Origin: DATFDN01 sp963818885
Lineage (GTDB): Bacteria; Pseudomonadota; Alphaproteobacteria; Acetobacterales; Acetobacteraceae
Assembly: GCA_963818885.1 (NCBI GenBank)
Contig: CAWFTP010000001.1
Location: forward strand, 558,001 to 622,000
DNA: 64,000 bases
Direction: 5' to 3'
The translations under genes and the position numbers were made by a program. Below, one piece after another: positions 8,609 through 16,801 of this stretch. The notes below the pieces were generated by a model that was not told the origin of the DNA, searched no databases, and saw nothing but the letters and a program-made list of their open reading frames with translations. Position 1 is the stretch's first letter, and each line of letters opens with the position of its first letter.

Positions 8609-8756
8609 GCGCCCTCCTACTCGTCGCGCACGCGCCCTGTCACGCCGCGCGGCAGGACCTGCCCGGCGAATTTTGCCGCTCGCGTGTTCGCCGCCGCACG
8701 ATCCTTTGGCACGCCGCGTGCTTCGCCATCGCGCACCGAGGCGCAAGGAGCGCGTG

Positions 8757-8963
8757 ATGAGCATCTCCGAGTCCAGCCTATCCCACGCCCTGCATGGGAT
8801 CGGCCATCCGGCCCACCGACGCAGCCCCGCGAGTCGGGCGGAGAGCTTCGCCCAGCAGCTTGCGCAGGCGACCGGCCAAACCGGCACGCAGGGGCAATCC
8901 GCGGGATCAGCGGGGTCGTTCTTATCCTCGGACCTCCTCCAGGCGATCCAGGCGATCCACTAA
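8757..8963 (+). CDS. Small hypothetical protein (68 aa)
   Basis: A 68-residue protein starting at ATG 8757 with AAGGAG seven bases upstream. It begins MSISESSLSHALHGIG and ends SSDLLQAIQAIH. The middle is rich in Gln, Gly, Ser and Ala (QLAQATGQTGTQGQ). There is no signal peptide, membrane segment or recognisable domain. Its stop overlaps the end of the convergent ROK kinase gene by three bases. The clear ribosome site and the tight convergent packing suggest it is real. Function unknown. Confidence 0.6.
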   Translation: MSISESSLSHALHGIGHPAHRRSPASRAESFAQQLAQATGQTGTQGQSAGSAGSFLSSDLLQAIQAIH

Positions 8964-9878
8964 GCCGCTACGCGGCGGGCCACAGCCACGCCGCACCCCG
9001 CACGCCGGAGGAATCGCCGTGCCGGTTGCGCAGCACGGGCGTACCGAATCGTGTCGCTGAACACGTAGCGCTGCATGAGGCGCGGCAGCTCCTCGTAGAG
9101 ATGCGCCATGTTCGACAGGCCGCCGCCCAGCACGATGGCGTCCGGATCAAGGATGTCGGCGACCACGGCAAGCCCGCGTGCCAGCCGGTCGGCGTGGCGA
9201 GCAAGCGCTGACTGCGCCCGCGCATCCCCCGCGGCGGCGCGGGCCGGGAGGGCGCTCGCGTCCTGCGCACCTGGCTGGTAGTCGCGCGCGAGCGACGGAC
9301 CGGCCACGAACGTCTCCAGGCACAGGTGCCGCCCGCACCAGCAGGGCGCGGCCGCCAGTTCTTGCCGAGTCCGGCCAAGGAAGGGGCGTGTGGCCCCATT
9401 CCCCGGCGATCCGGTTGAGCCCGCGATGCACGCTGCCGTTCACGACGATCCCCCCGCCGCAACCGGTGCCCAGGATCACCCCGAACACCGCGCCCAGCCC
9501 TGCCCCGGCACCGTCGGTCGCCTCGCTCAGCGCGAAGCAGTTGGCGTCGTTATCGACGCGCACCTCCCGGCCCAGCGCCTCACCGATGTCGCGGTCGAAG
9601 GTGTGGCCGTTGAGCGCGATCGAGTTGGCATTCTTCACCTTCCCCGTGGCCGGGCTGATGACGCCCGGAATGCCGATCCCGACGGTTGCGCGTACGCCGA
9701 TCCGCGCCTCCGCCTCCGTCACCAGGCCGATGATCGCGTCCAAGGCCGCCGCGTAGCCGGCGGGCGTCGGAACGCGCCGGCGATGCCCTTCCTGACCATC
9801 GGGATCGAGCGCCGCGATCTCGATTTTTGTGCCCCCGAGGTCGACGCCGATCCGCCATTGTCCCCATGCCGCAAGCAT
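8960..9878 (-). CDS. ROK family sugar kinase, frameshifted once near 9362
   Basis: A ROK-fold kinase such as fructokinase or N-acetylglucosamine/N-acetylmannosamine kinase, which phosphorylates a sugar with ATP. The N-terminal frame has the phosphate loop GVDLGGTKIEIAAL, then GIPGVISPATGK, VDNDANCFALSE with the catalytic Asp, and GTGCGGGIV and GEWGH. Removing one base of the AA pair (minus strand) at 9362-9363 restores AAPCWCGRHLCLE, the zinc-binding cysteine motif, followed by FVAGPSLARDYQ and AIVLGGGLSN. The repaired protein is ~305 residues, normal for the family. Starts at 9878 (MLAAWGQWRIG) or 9911 are both possible. The gene is divergent from the TusA-like gene. The break looks like an assembly error. 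Confidence 0.85.
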
Positions 9879-9920
9879 GGCGCGCCTTGCCCAACCGGGG
9901 AAGCGCGCCATGATGCGGGG

Positions 9921-10178
9921 ATGAGCGAGCGCGTGCTGGACGTGAAGCAGATGAAGTGCCCGCTCCCGGTGCTGCGGGCGAACCGGGAGCTGCGCGGCAT
10001 GGCCCCGGGCGAGCGCCTGCGTGTGCTCGCGACCGACCGCGCCGCGATCGCGGATTTCCAGGCCTATTGCCGGGAGACCAGGCACGCGCTGCTCGCCTGG
10101 AGCGAGGAGGCTGGCGTGTTCAGCTTCGTCATCCGCCGCCGCGCCGAGGATCCGGCGCCGGCGGAGGACTCGTCGTGA
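9921..10178 (+). CDS. TusA/SirA-family sulfur carrier protein
   Basis: An 85-residue protein with the TusA-family signature: VLDVKQMKCPLPVLRANREL, in which Cys of the CPxP motif (residue ~13) carries persulfide sulfur in TusA. The rest follows the family pattern (MAPGERLRVLATD and a C-terminal strand FSFVIRR). TusA-like proteins relay sulfur for tRNA thiolation, molybdenum cofactor or other pathways; the specific role here is not evident. The gene lies between the divergent ROK kinase gene and a histone-deacetylase-family gene. The fold assignment is secure. Confidence 0.88.
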   Translation: MSERVLDVKQMKCPLPVLRANRELRGMAPGERLRVLATDRAAIADFQAYCRETRHALLAWSEEAGVFSFVIRRRAEDPAPAEDSS

Positions 10179-10272
10179 CCAGTTCAGGTACCTCTCGCTA
10201 CTACGGGAGAGGTCGGCGCGCTGTAGCGCGCCGGGTGACGGGCACACGAGCTCCGATACCCCCCTCACCTAG

Positions 10273-10301
10273 CCTCTCCCCCCGCAGGGCGGGGGGAGAG
10301 G
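10273..10301. repeat. G/C-rich hairpin, 13-bp stem
   Basis: CCTCTCCCCCCGC at 10273-10285 is perfectly complementary to 10289-10301 around a 3-base loop. It sits in the 137-base gap between the TusA-like gene and the deacetylase-family gene. The composition resembles the larger palindromes at 6.1 and 23.1 kb, but the sequence is not the same. It lacks a T tract, so it is more likely a repeat element than an intrinsic terminator. Confidence 0.6.
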
Positions 10302-10315
10302 GAGTGTTCTCGGTC

Positions 10316-11249
10316 ATGACCGTTGCCCTGCTTACCCACCCTGCCTGTCTCGGTCACGATGCCGGCTCCTGGCACCCGGAGTGTCCCGACCGTCTGCGCG
10401 CCGTGCTCGCCGCGCTCGACCACGCGGCGTTTGCGCCTTTGGTCCGGCAGCCCGCTCCGGCCGCCACCGAGGAGCAGCTCGCCCGTGCTCACCCCGCCGA
10501 GTATGTGCGCGCCATTCTCGCGATCCGGCCGGAAGGGACGCAGACCGTGCAGCTCGACGCCGACACAGCGATGAGCGCCGGCAGCGCAGAGGCCGCACTG
10601 CGCGCGGCGGGCGGTGCCGTCGCCGCGGTCGACGCAGTCATGGGCGGTGGCGCGCGTGCCGCCTTCTCCGCCACCCGCCCGCCGGGCCACCATGCGGAGC
10701 CGGCGCGACCGATGGGGTTCTGCCTGTTCAACAACGCCGCCGTCGCCGCCCATCATGCGCGCGCCGCCTGGAACCTGCACCGCGTCGCGGTGGTCGATTT
10801 CGACGTCCATCACGGCAACGGCACGCAGGCGATGTTCGCGGCCGATCCCGACCTGTTCTACGCGTCCTCGCACCAGAGCCCGTGCTACCCCGGCACGGGC
10901 GCCGCCAACGAGGGCGGCTGCGCCGGCAACATCGTCAACGCGCCGCTGCCGCCGGGCACGGAGGGGCCGGCCTTTCGCGCCGTTTGGACGAGAACGATCC
11001 TGCCGGCAGTGGATGCTTTCAGCCCCGGAGCTGCTGATCATCTCCGCGGGCTTCGACGCCCATCGCGCCGATCCGCTGGCGCAGCTCCGGCTCGATACCG
11101 AGGATTTCGCCTGGATCACCCGCGCGCTGATGGACGTCGCCCGCCGCCATGCGGGCGAACGGATCGTCTCCGTGCTGGAAGGCGGCTATGATCTGGACGC
11201 ACTCGCCGCCTCGGCGGCGGCGCATGTGCGCGAATTGATGCTGCCATAG
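10316..11249 (+). CDS. Histone deacetylase family protein, frameshifted once near 11033
   Basis: A ~310-residue zinc hydrolase of the arginase/deacetylase fold, the bacterial HDAC / acetylpolyamine amidohydrolase group that removes acetyl groups from amines. Visible motifs are HPECPDRLRAVL near 20, RPPGHHAEPARPMGFCLFNN near 123 with the catalytic His pair, VAVVDFDVHHGNGT near 160 with zinc ligands, and, after removal of one C from the CCCC at 11033-11036, PELLIISAGFDAHRADPL and VLEGGYDL. With that base removed the gene closes exactly in frame at 11249. The xseB start follows 7 bases later, so the two are probably co-transcribed. The natural substrate is unknown. Confidence 0.88.
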
Positions 11250-11256
11250 GAACTCG

Positions 11257-11493
11257 ATGTCGGAAGCACGTGAGGTCGCGAACCTGTCCTTCGAGGAGGC
11301 GCTCGCGGAATTGGAGCAGATCGTCCGCGGCCTCGAAAGCGGCCAGCAGAAGCTCGAGGACGCGATCAACGCCTATGAGCGGGGCACCGCGCTGCGCCGG
11401 CATTGCGAGGCCAAGCTTGCCGAGGTGGAAGCACGAGTCGCCGCCATCGTCGAGCACGCCGACGGCACGCTCAGCACGCGCCGCTCGGAGTGA
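11257..11493 (+). CDS. xseB: Exodeoxyribonuclease VII small subunit XseB
   Basis: A 78-residue all-helical protein of normal XseB length. It contains the family core SFEEALAELEQIVRGLESGQQ, LEDAINAYERGTALRRHCE and AKLAEVEARV. XseB wraps XseA to form exonuclease VII, which degrades single-stranded DNA into short pieces. The xseA gene is not in the window. The stop overlaps the GTG start of tlyA (GTGA), a coupling of xseB with rRNA methyltransferase genes seen in related bacteria. Confidence 0.93.
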   Translation: MSEAREVANLSFEEALAELEQIVRGLESGQQKLEDAINAYERGTALRRHCEAKLAEVEARVAAIVEHADGTLSTRRSE

Positions 11494-12249
11494 CCCCGGG
11501 CCGGCCCGCCAAGGCGCGCGCCGACCAGGTCATCCTCGATCGCGGGCTCGCCGAGAGTCGCGCCCGTGCCCACGCCCTCATCCTCGCCGGGCAGGTGTTC
11601 AGCGCCGAACGGCGGATCGACAAGCCCGGCCAAATGTTGAATGCCGACGCGCCGCTCGAAGTGCGCGCGCAGGATCATCCTTGGGTATCGCGCGGCGGGC
11701 TGAAACTCATGCGCGGCTTGGACGCGTTCGGGTTCTCTCCGTCCGGTCGCGTGTGCCTCGATATCGGCGCCTCCACGGGCGGGTTCACTGACGTGCTGCT
11801 GGCACGCGGCGCCGCGCGCGTGCACGCGGTCGATGTCGGACGTGGCCAGCTCGCCTGGAAGCTGCGCGGCGATGCGCGCGTCGTGGCGCATGAGCGCACC
11901 AATGCCCGATATCTGACGCAAGCGGATATCGGCGAGCCCATCGAAGCGCTGGTATGCGATGCGAGCTTCATCGGCCTCGCCACCTTGCTGCCTGCGCCGC
12001 TGTCGCTCTGCGCCTCCGGCGCCTGGGCGATTGCGCTGATCAAGCCTCAGTTCGAGGCGGGGCGCGCCGTCGCAGCCGCGGGCAAGGGGGTCGTGCGCGA
12101 CACCGGCGTGCATGCGGCAGTCTGCGCGAAGGTGCAGGAATGGTGGGCAGGGTCTGCCCGGCTGGCAGGTCGCCGGACTGGTCGAGAGTCCGATAACCGG
12201 CCCGCAGGGCAACCGCGAATTCCTGATCGGCGCCAGAAGGTCAGAATGA
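11490..12249 (+). CDS. tlyA: TlyA-type RNA 2'-O-methyltransferase, frameshifted once near 12150
   Basis: The GTG start at 11490 overlaps the xseB stop. Residues ~5-60 are an S4 RNA-binding domain (DQVILDRGLAESRARAHAL, GQVFSAERRIDKPG). The rest is an FtsJ-type SAM methyltransferase with DIGASTGGFTDVLLARGA near 90, then VDVGRGQLAWKL and VCDASFIGL. Removing one G from the GGG at 12150-12152 restores the conserved end WQVAGLVESPITGPQGNREFLI, giving a 252-residue protein that stops at 12249. TlyA methylates ribose in 16S and 23S rRNA. The insertion is probably technical. The gene converges on a small gene of the opposite strand with a 9-base overlap. Confidence 0.9.
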
Positions 12250-12399
12250 CCCGCTCGATTGCGGCGAGCGGGTCGCCAGATCCCGCTGGGCGATCTCGGC
12301 CAGCAGCGACCACACTTTCCCAGGCTCCATAAGCACGTCGGGATCGTTCAGCAGCTGATCCAGCTCCTCAAGTTTGCGGCTGTACTCGATCTCGGTCAT
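12241..12399 (-). CDS. Small conserved-looking hypothetical protein (52 aa)
   Basis: The reading from ATG 12399 gives MTEIEYSRKLEELDQLLNDP, then KVWSLLAEIAQRDL, a short soluble helical protein. A GTG at 12447 would add 16 residues. I chose the ATG because its sequence looks like the start of a compact helical fold. The first half resembles the acidic amphipathic N-terminus of release-factor-like proteins, but that is too weak for a functional call. It ends inside the 3' end of tlyA on the other strand. Confidence 0.55.
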   Translation of the reverse strand: MTEIEYSRKLEELDQLLNDPDVLMEPGKVWSLLAEIAQRDLATRSPQSSGSF

Positions 12400-12545
12400 G
12401 CGCTTGGGAGCCTCTTTTGCGTCCGGTAGAGATAAGCATGGCGACACAAGGTGGCAGTCAGATGGCGAGTTCTTGAACGCGAGACGGCAGCGCGAACGCG
12501 GCCAATCGCGGCGCGTTCATCCCACGGCATCAAGGGATCACGCAG

Positions 12546-12917
12546 ATGCAGGACGCGACAGAGGCACCCCTCGCCAGTGCCGCAGTAGAGCCGGCAAGAG
12601 AGGTGCTCGCCCGGTTCCGATCCGCCGAAGCGATGGATCGCGCAATCGAGAAGTTGAAGGTGAGCGGCTTCGACCGGGGCAGCCTCGGCGTGCCGGAGAT
12701 CGATCCCCCGCCTAGCCGGGCTACCCCGGAGGCGGGCTCCGCCGATATCGCCACGCCGATTGGCATGCAGCAGCGCCGGATGTTCTACACCGCGGTTCCC
12801 GGTGCGATCGCGGTCATGATCGGGGCCCTGATCGCGGCGAGCCAGGGCTGGGGAATGGCCGGGATCGGGGGACTGGCGGTCGGATTAGGCATCATCGTGA
12901 CCATCCGGCCGAGCTGA
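12546..12917 (+). CDS. Hypothetical membrane protein with stress-protein-like N-terminus
   Basis: A 123-residue protein. Residues ~18-55 (VLARFRSAEAMDRAIEKLKV, SGFDRGSLGVPE) resemble the small alpha/beta domain of general-stress YflT-like proteins, in which a residue-pair motif about inter-residue distances is conserved. Two hydrophobic segments follow: AVPGAIAVMIGALIAAS (~84-100) and MAGIGGLAVGLGIIVTI (~105-121), consistent with two membrane helices. It stands alone between tlyA and the sox operon. After it, 12918-13080 holds no gene I can support. Function unknown. Confidence 0.65.
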   Translation: MQDATEAPLASAAVEPAREVLARFRSAEAMDRAIEKLKVSGFDRGSLGVPEIDPPPSRATPEAGSADIATPIGMQQRRMFYTAVPGAIAVMIGALIAASQGWGMAGIGGLAVGLGIIVTIRPS

Positions 12918-13080
12918 TCTGCCGCGCCGTCGATAACTCCACCCGGCAGACGCGGCGCCGCCAGGCGGCAACGGGCAGGCTGGTGCTCGCGGTCCGCACG
13001 ACCTCGCCTGCATTACATGAGCGTGCGACCGCCGTGCTGCGCGACACCGGCGGCGAGGTTCTGGATAGTCGCCCTCTCGC

Positions 13081-13605
13081 TCAACCGTTCGTGAACTCGC
13101 CAGACGCTTCTTCGAGCCACGCCCGGACGCTTGCCCCATAGCTTCTCGGGACGGCGAGGACGTAGGTCGGCCGTTCGTCGGTTTGCCAAATCTGGCAGCC
13201 GACGTGGCCGAAAAGGCTGATCGCGGTGTCGCCGGTCTCGAATGCGCTCAGGTGGAGGTCGATCTGAATGCACTTGGCGAGCACCTCTCGCGCACGATGG
13301 CCTGACACAGCCAGCAGCATGCGGCTGTCGCTCTGATCGCAGAACGAGGCGATGTCGCCCGCGACCTCGCGGAGCGCGGCGACCAGCGCCTCGCCGCGCA
13401 TGCTCGCCGAAGCGGCCAGCCACCGTTCCGGCCCCGCCCAGACGAAGCAAATGCCGCTGGTTTTCGTGACGCGCGGCGTTTTCGGCAGCTCGACATTCCA
13501 ACCGGTACGGACGGCTTCTCGCAGCCGCTCCGCACAGCCGCGCCGCGCGATCAGGCTCGCCAGAGCGAGCGGGGGATACACGGCGATGCTTACAGCTTCA
13601 GCCAC
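13081..13605 (-). CDS. soxG: Sarcosine oxidase gamma subunit
   Basis: A 174-residue protein at the SoxG position of a soxBDAG operon. It starts with GTG at 13605, overlapping the soxA stop by 8 bases, and reads VAEAVSIAVYPPLALASLIAR. The body has GPERWLAASAS, SDSRMLLAVSGHRAREVLAK and DLHLSAFETGDTAISLFGHV, the GcvT-like gamma-subunit pattern, and ends RAWLEEASGEF. SoxG is part of the heterotetrameric enzyme that demethylates sarcosine to glycine. Identity rests on both sequence and operon order. Confidence 0.9.
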   Translation of the reverse strand: MAEAVSIAVYPPLALASLIARRGCAERLREAVRTGWNVELPKTPRVTKTSGICFVWAGPERWLAASASMRGEALVAALREVAGDIASFCDQSDSRMLLAVSGHRAREVLAKCIQIDLHLSAFETGDTAISLFGHVGCQIWQTDERPTYVLAVPRSYGASVRAWLEEASGEFTNG

Positions 13606-16541
13606 GCAGCCGAACTCCCTCGGGATCAACGAAGATGGGAGAACTGACCTCGACCGGCACGTCCTGGTCGCGTAGCGGGTCGACTGCGCGCACCCGGTCG
13701 CCTCCGCGTTCGTCCCCGCGGGCAAGGAAGCCCAAGCCAATCCAGTGTCCCAGCGTTGGCGAGAAGGCGACCGAGGTGACATGACCCTCGTCGGCCTCGG
13801 TCGCCGCAGCCGCGCCGGCCGGGATGAGATGCGCGCCTGCGAAGAGCCGCTGGCCCGGATCGACGGGACGTATGCCGACCAGGCGCGGCCGCGCCGGGTC
13901 GGCGAGGCCCGGACGTGCTGCCATCAACGCGCCGATGTGGTCCTTGCCTTGCGCCACCATGCGCCCGAGGCCGAGATCGACCGCCGTGGCCTGTCCGTTG
14001 ATCTCGTTGCCTGCGACGTGCCCCTTCTCGATTCGCATCACGCCCATCGCCTCGGTGCCATAGGGCACGACCCCGAATGCCGCGCCGGCTTCCATCAGCT
14101 GCCGGGCAACATCGTTCGCGGTGCGCGCCGGGACAGCAAGCTCGTAGGCCAGTTCGCCCGAAAAGGAGATGCGAAACAGCCGCGCTGGCGTGCCGTCGCG
14201 CAATGCCAGCTCGGCCGCCGCCATGTAGGGAACGGCCGCATCGGAGATGTCCGCCGCGACTAGCGTGCGCAGCACGTCGCGCGCACGCGGTCCGACGACC
14301 GCGAGCTGACCCCATTGTTCGGTGACGGAGACGAACTGCACATCGAGGTCGGGCCAAAGGACCTGGTGGCAGAACTCCATATGCGCGAGCACCGCGGCCG
14401 CGTTCGCGGTCGTCGTCGTCACCAGGAAGCGCGTGTCGGCAAGCCGGGAGACCGTGCCGTCATCGAAGGCGAACCCGTCCTCGCGCAGCATGAGGCCATA
14501 GCGCGCGCGGCCGACGCGCAGCGTGCTCAAGCGGTTGACGTAGAGGCGGTCGAGAAAGGCGCCCGCGTCGGACCCCTGAAGGTCGATCTTGCCGAGCGTC
14601 GAGACGTCGCACACGCCCACCGACGATCGCACGGTGCTCACCTCCCGAATTCACCGCCGCCGCCCAATCGGCCTCGCCGGCGCGCGGATAGTACTGCGCG
14701 CGCATCCACAGCCCGCTCTCGGTGAACACCGCGCCGAGATCGGCGGACCATTGATGCGTCGGCGTCAGGCGCTCCGGGCGGAACGCCTTGCCGCGAGCTT
14801 GCCCGCCGAGGGCGCCGATGGCGACGGGGGTATAGGGCGGGCGGAAACGCGTGGTGCCGGTCTCGGTGATGGTCTTGTCGGTCAGCTCCGCCATCAGGGC
14901 GAGCGCCGTTCACATTGGCGGTCTTGCCCTGGTCGGTTGCCATGCCCAGGGTCGTGTATCGCTTCAGGTGCTCGACCGCGCGAAATCCCTCGCGCTCGGC
15001 GAGCTCGACGTCGCCCGCGGCGACATCGTTCTGGAAATCGACGAACGCCTTGCGCCTGCTGCCGCGTACGCGCCAGAGCGCGCGGTGACGCGAAGGTTCC
15101 GGCTCGATATCCGGTATGTTCGGCAGACGCGTCGCATAGCCGAGATCACCCGCCGCCGACGCGCCCGCTTGCGCGCCATCGGCGAGGGCGCGCGCAGTGG
15201 TAAACGCCCCCGACACGGCACCGGCGGCCGCGATCCCGGGTGGGAGATCGCCCGGCACGAAGGCCGCGAGCGCCTCGTCCCAGCGCGGCCGGACGCCGAG
15301 ATGGGACGTTAGGTGGACCGTTGGGCTCCAGCCGCCGGACATGGCCAGCAGGTCGCAGGCAAGCCGCGTGCGCTGCGCCCGAGGAGTCCGTCACTTCGAT
15401 GCCGCGAACCCCTCGCGTGCCAATAACCCGGGTGACGACACCCTGGATCAGCCGCACGCCATTCGGGCGGCGTTGTTTCGGGTCGCGGATCCACGAGTGC
15501 TTCGACGGCAACCCCTGCGGCGAGAAGGTCTTGGACGGTGCGCCCGCCGTCGTCGTGCGTCGCGAAAACGGCGGCCCGCCGGCCCGGCGTGATGGCGAAG
15601 CGGTTGAGATAGGCGCGCACGGCGCCCGCGAGCATCACGCCCGGGCGGTCGTTGTCGCCGAACACCAGCGGGCGTTCGATGGAGCCTGCCGCGAGGACCG
15701 CGCGCTTGGCGACGATGCGCCAGACGCGCTGGCGGGGCAGGTGCGGCGGCGGTTCCGCGAGGTGGTCGCTCACCCGCTCAACCGCGCCGAAGGTCAGCCC
15801 ATCGTAGAGGCCGAAAACAGTCGTGCGCGGCAGGACTTGTGCGTTCGGCATCGCGGCGAGCTCGGCGACGACGCCATCCGCCCAGGCGGTTCCCGGCTCG
15901 TCGCCGACCACAACCCGCTCAGCGAGGATCCTACCCCCGAGGCGGAAATCCTCGTCGCACAAGATGACGCGCGCGCCGCCGCGCCCCGCCGCGAGTGCCG
16001 CCATCAGCCCGGCGGGTCCGGCGCCGATCACGAGAACGTCGCAATGCGCATGGACGCGCTCGTAGCGATCCGGATCGGGCGCCTCGGCGGCGCGGCCCAA
16101 TCCGGCGGCGCGGCGGATCATCGGCTCGTACACCTTCTCCCAGAAGGAGGCGGGCCACATGAAAGTCTTGTAGTAGAACCCGGCGTGCAGGATCGGCGCG
16201 AACAAGCTGTTCACCGCCATCAGGTCGAAGCCGAGGGACGGGTAGCGGTTCTGACTTCTCGCCTGCAGTCCGTCGAACAGCTCGGCGACCGTCGCGCGCG
16301 TGTTCGGCTCCCGCCGCGCGCCGTCGCGCAGCTCCACCAGGGCGTTCGGCTCCTCGGGCCCCGCGGAGAGGATGCCGCGCGGCCGATGCAGCTTGAAGGA
16401 GCGGCCGACCAGGCGGACATCGTTGGCGAGCAGGGCGGACGCGAGCGTGTCGCCCGGATGGCCGGTATAAGGCCGGCCATCGAAGCTGAACTCCCACGTC
16501 CGGCTGCGGTCGATCAGGCCGCCTACGCGCAACCGGCTCAT
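13598..16541 (-). CDS. soxA: Sarcosine oxidase alpha subunit, broken by four single-base insertions
   Basis: SoxA of heterotetrameric sarcosine oxidase, which oxidises sarcosine and passes the methyl group to tetrahydrofolate. Start ATG 16541 overlaps the soxD stop (ATGA). N-terminal 2Fe-2S-ferredoxin-like/FAD part: FDGRPYTGHPGDTLASALLA, LHRPRGILSAGPEEPNA, then the dinucleotide site CDVLVIGAGPAGLMAALAAG. The C-terminal third is a GcvT aminomethyltransferase domain (SVGVCDVSTLGKIDLQGSDA, LPSRARYG-like region, EAMGVMRIEKGH). Five frames are joined by deleting one base each at 15465-15467, 15364-15365, 14906-14907 and 14648-14649 (minus-strand bases C, G, G, T). The repaired length, 979 residues, matches the usual ~1000. 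Confidence 0.9.
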
Positions 16542-16801
16542 CGCGCCGTCCGCGCCGAGAGAATCGCGTGGGTCAGCACGTCCCGCCGCACCACTAGCCA
16601 GGACCGGCAGCCGCCGACATGGTGCCACAGCTCCTCGATCACCCCGGCCGGGTTGTCGCGCAGATAGACGTACTCGTGGAACGCCTCGGCGGCGTCGGGC
16701 GAGGCCGCGTCGGGGCGTCCGGAGAGATAGGGCGCGGCGTCACCCAGGTAGGTGAACTCCTCATGGCCGCGCTCGCCGCAATTCGGGCAGGGAATCCTCA
16801 A
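16538..16801 (-). CDS. soxD: Sarcosine oxidase delta subunit
   Basis: An 87-residue SoxD, the small zinc-binding subunit. It begins LRIPCPNCGERGHEEFTYLG, with the first Cys pair CPNC, and has HHVGGCRSWLVVRRD near residue 62 supplying His and Cys ligands. The only suitable start is TTG at 16801, which overlaps the soxB stop (TTGA); the end overlaps the soxA start (ATGA). Such coupling favours equal subunit synthesis. Length and motifs are typical. Confidence 0.92.
   Translation of the reverse strand: MRIPCPNCGERGHEEFTYLGDAAPYLSGRPDAASPDAAEAFHEYVYLRDNPAGVIEELWHHVGGCRSWLVVRRDVLTHAILSARTAR

Noticed and set aside
12918..13080. Possible small gene between the hypothetical membrane protein and soxG
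   Set aside because: No frame with a ribosome site or family similarity; treated as empty intergenic sequence.
13598..16541. soxA as a true pseudogene
   Set aside because: All four breaks need only one base removed, the partner subunits are intact, and the repaired length is normal. The insertion-only pattern across the window favours sequencing error, but I cannot exclude real mutations.
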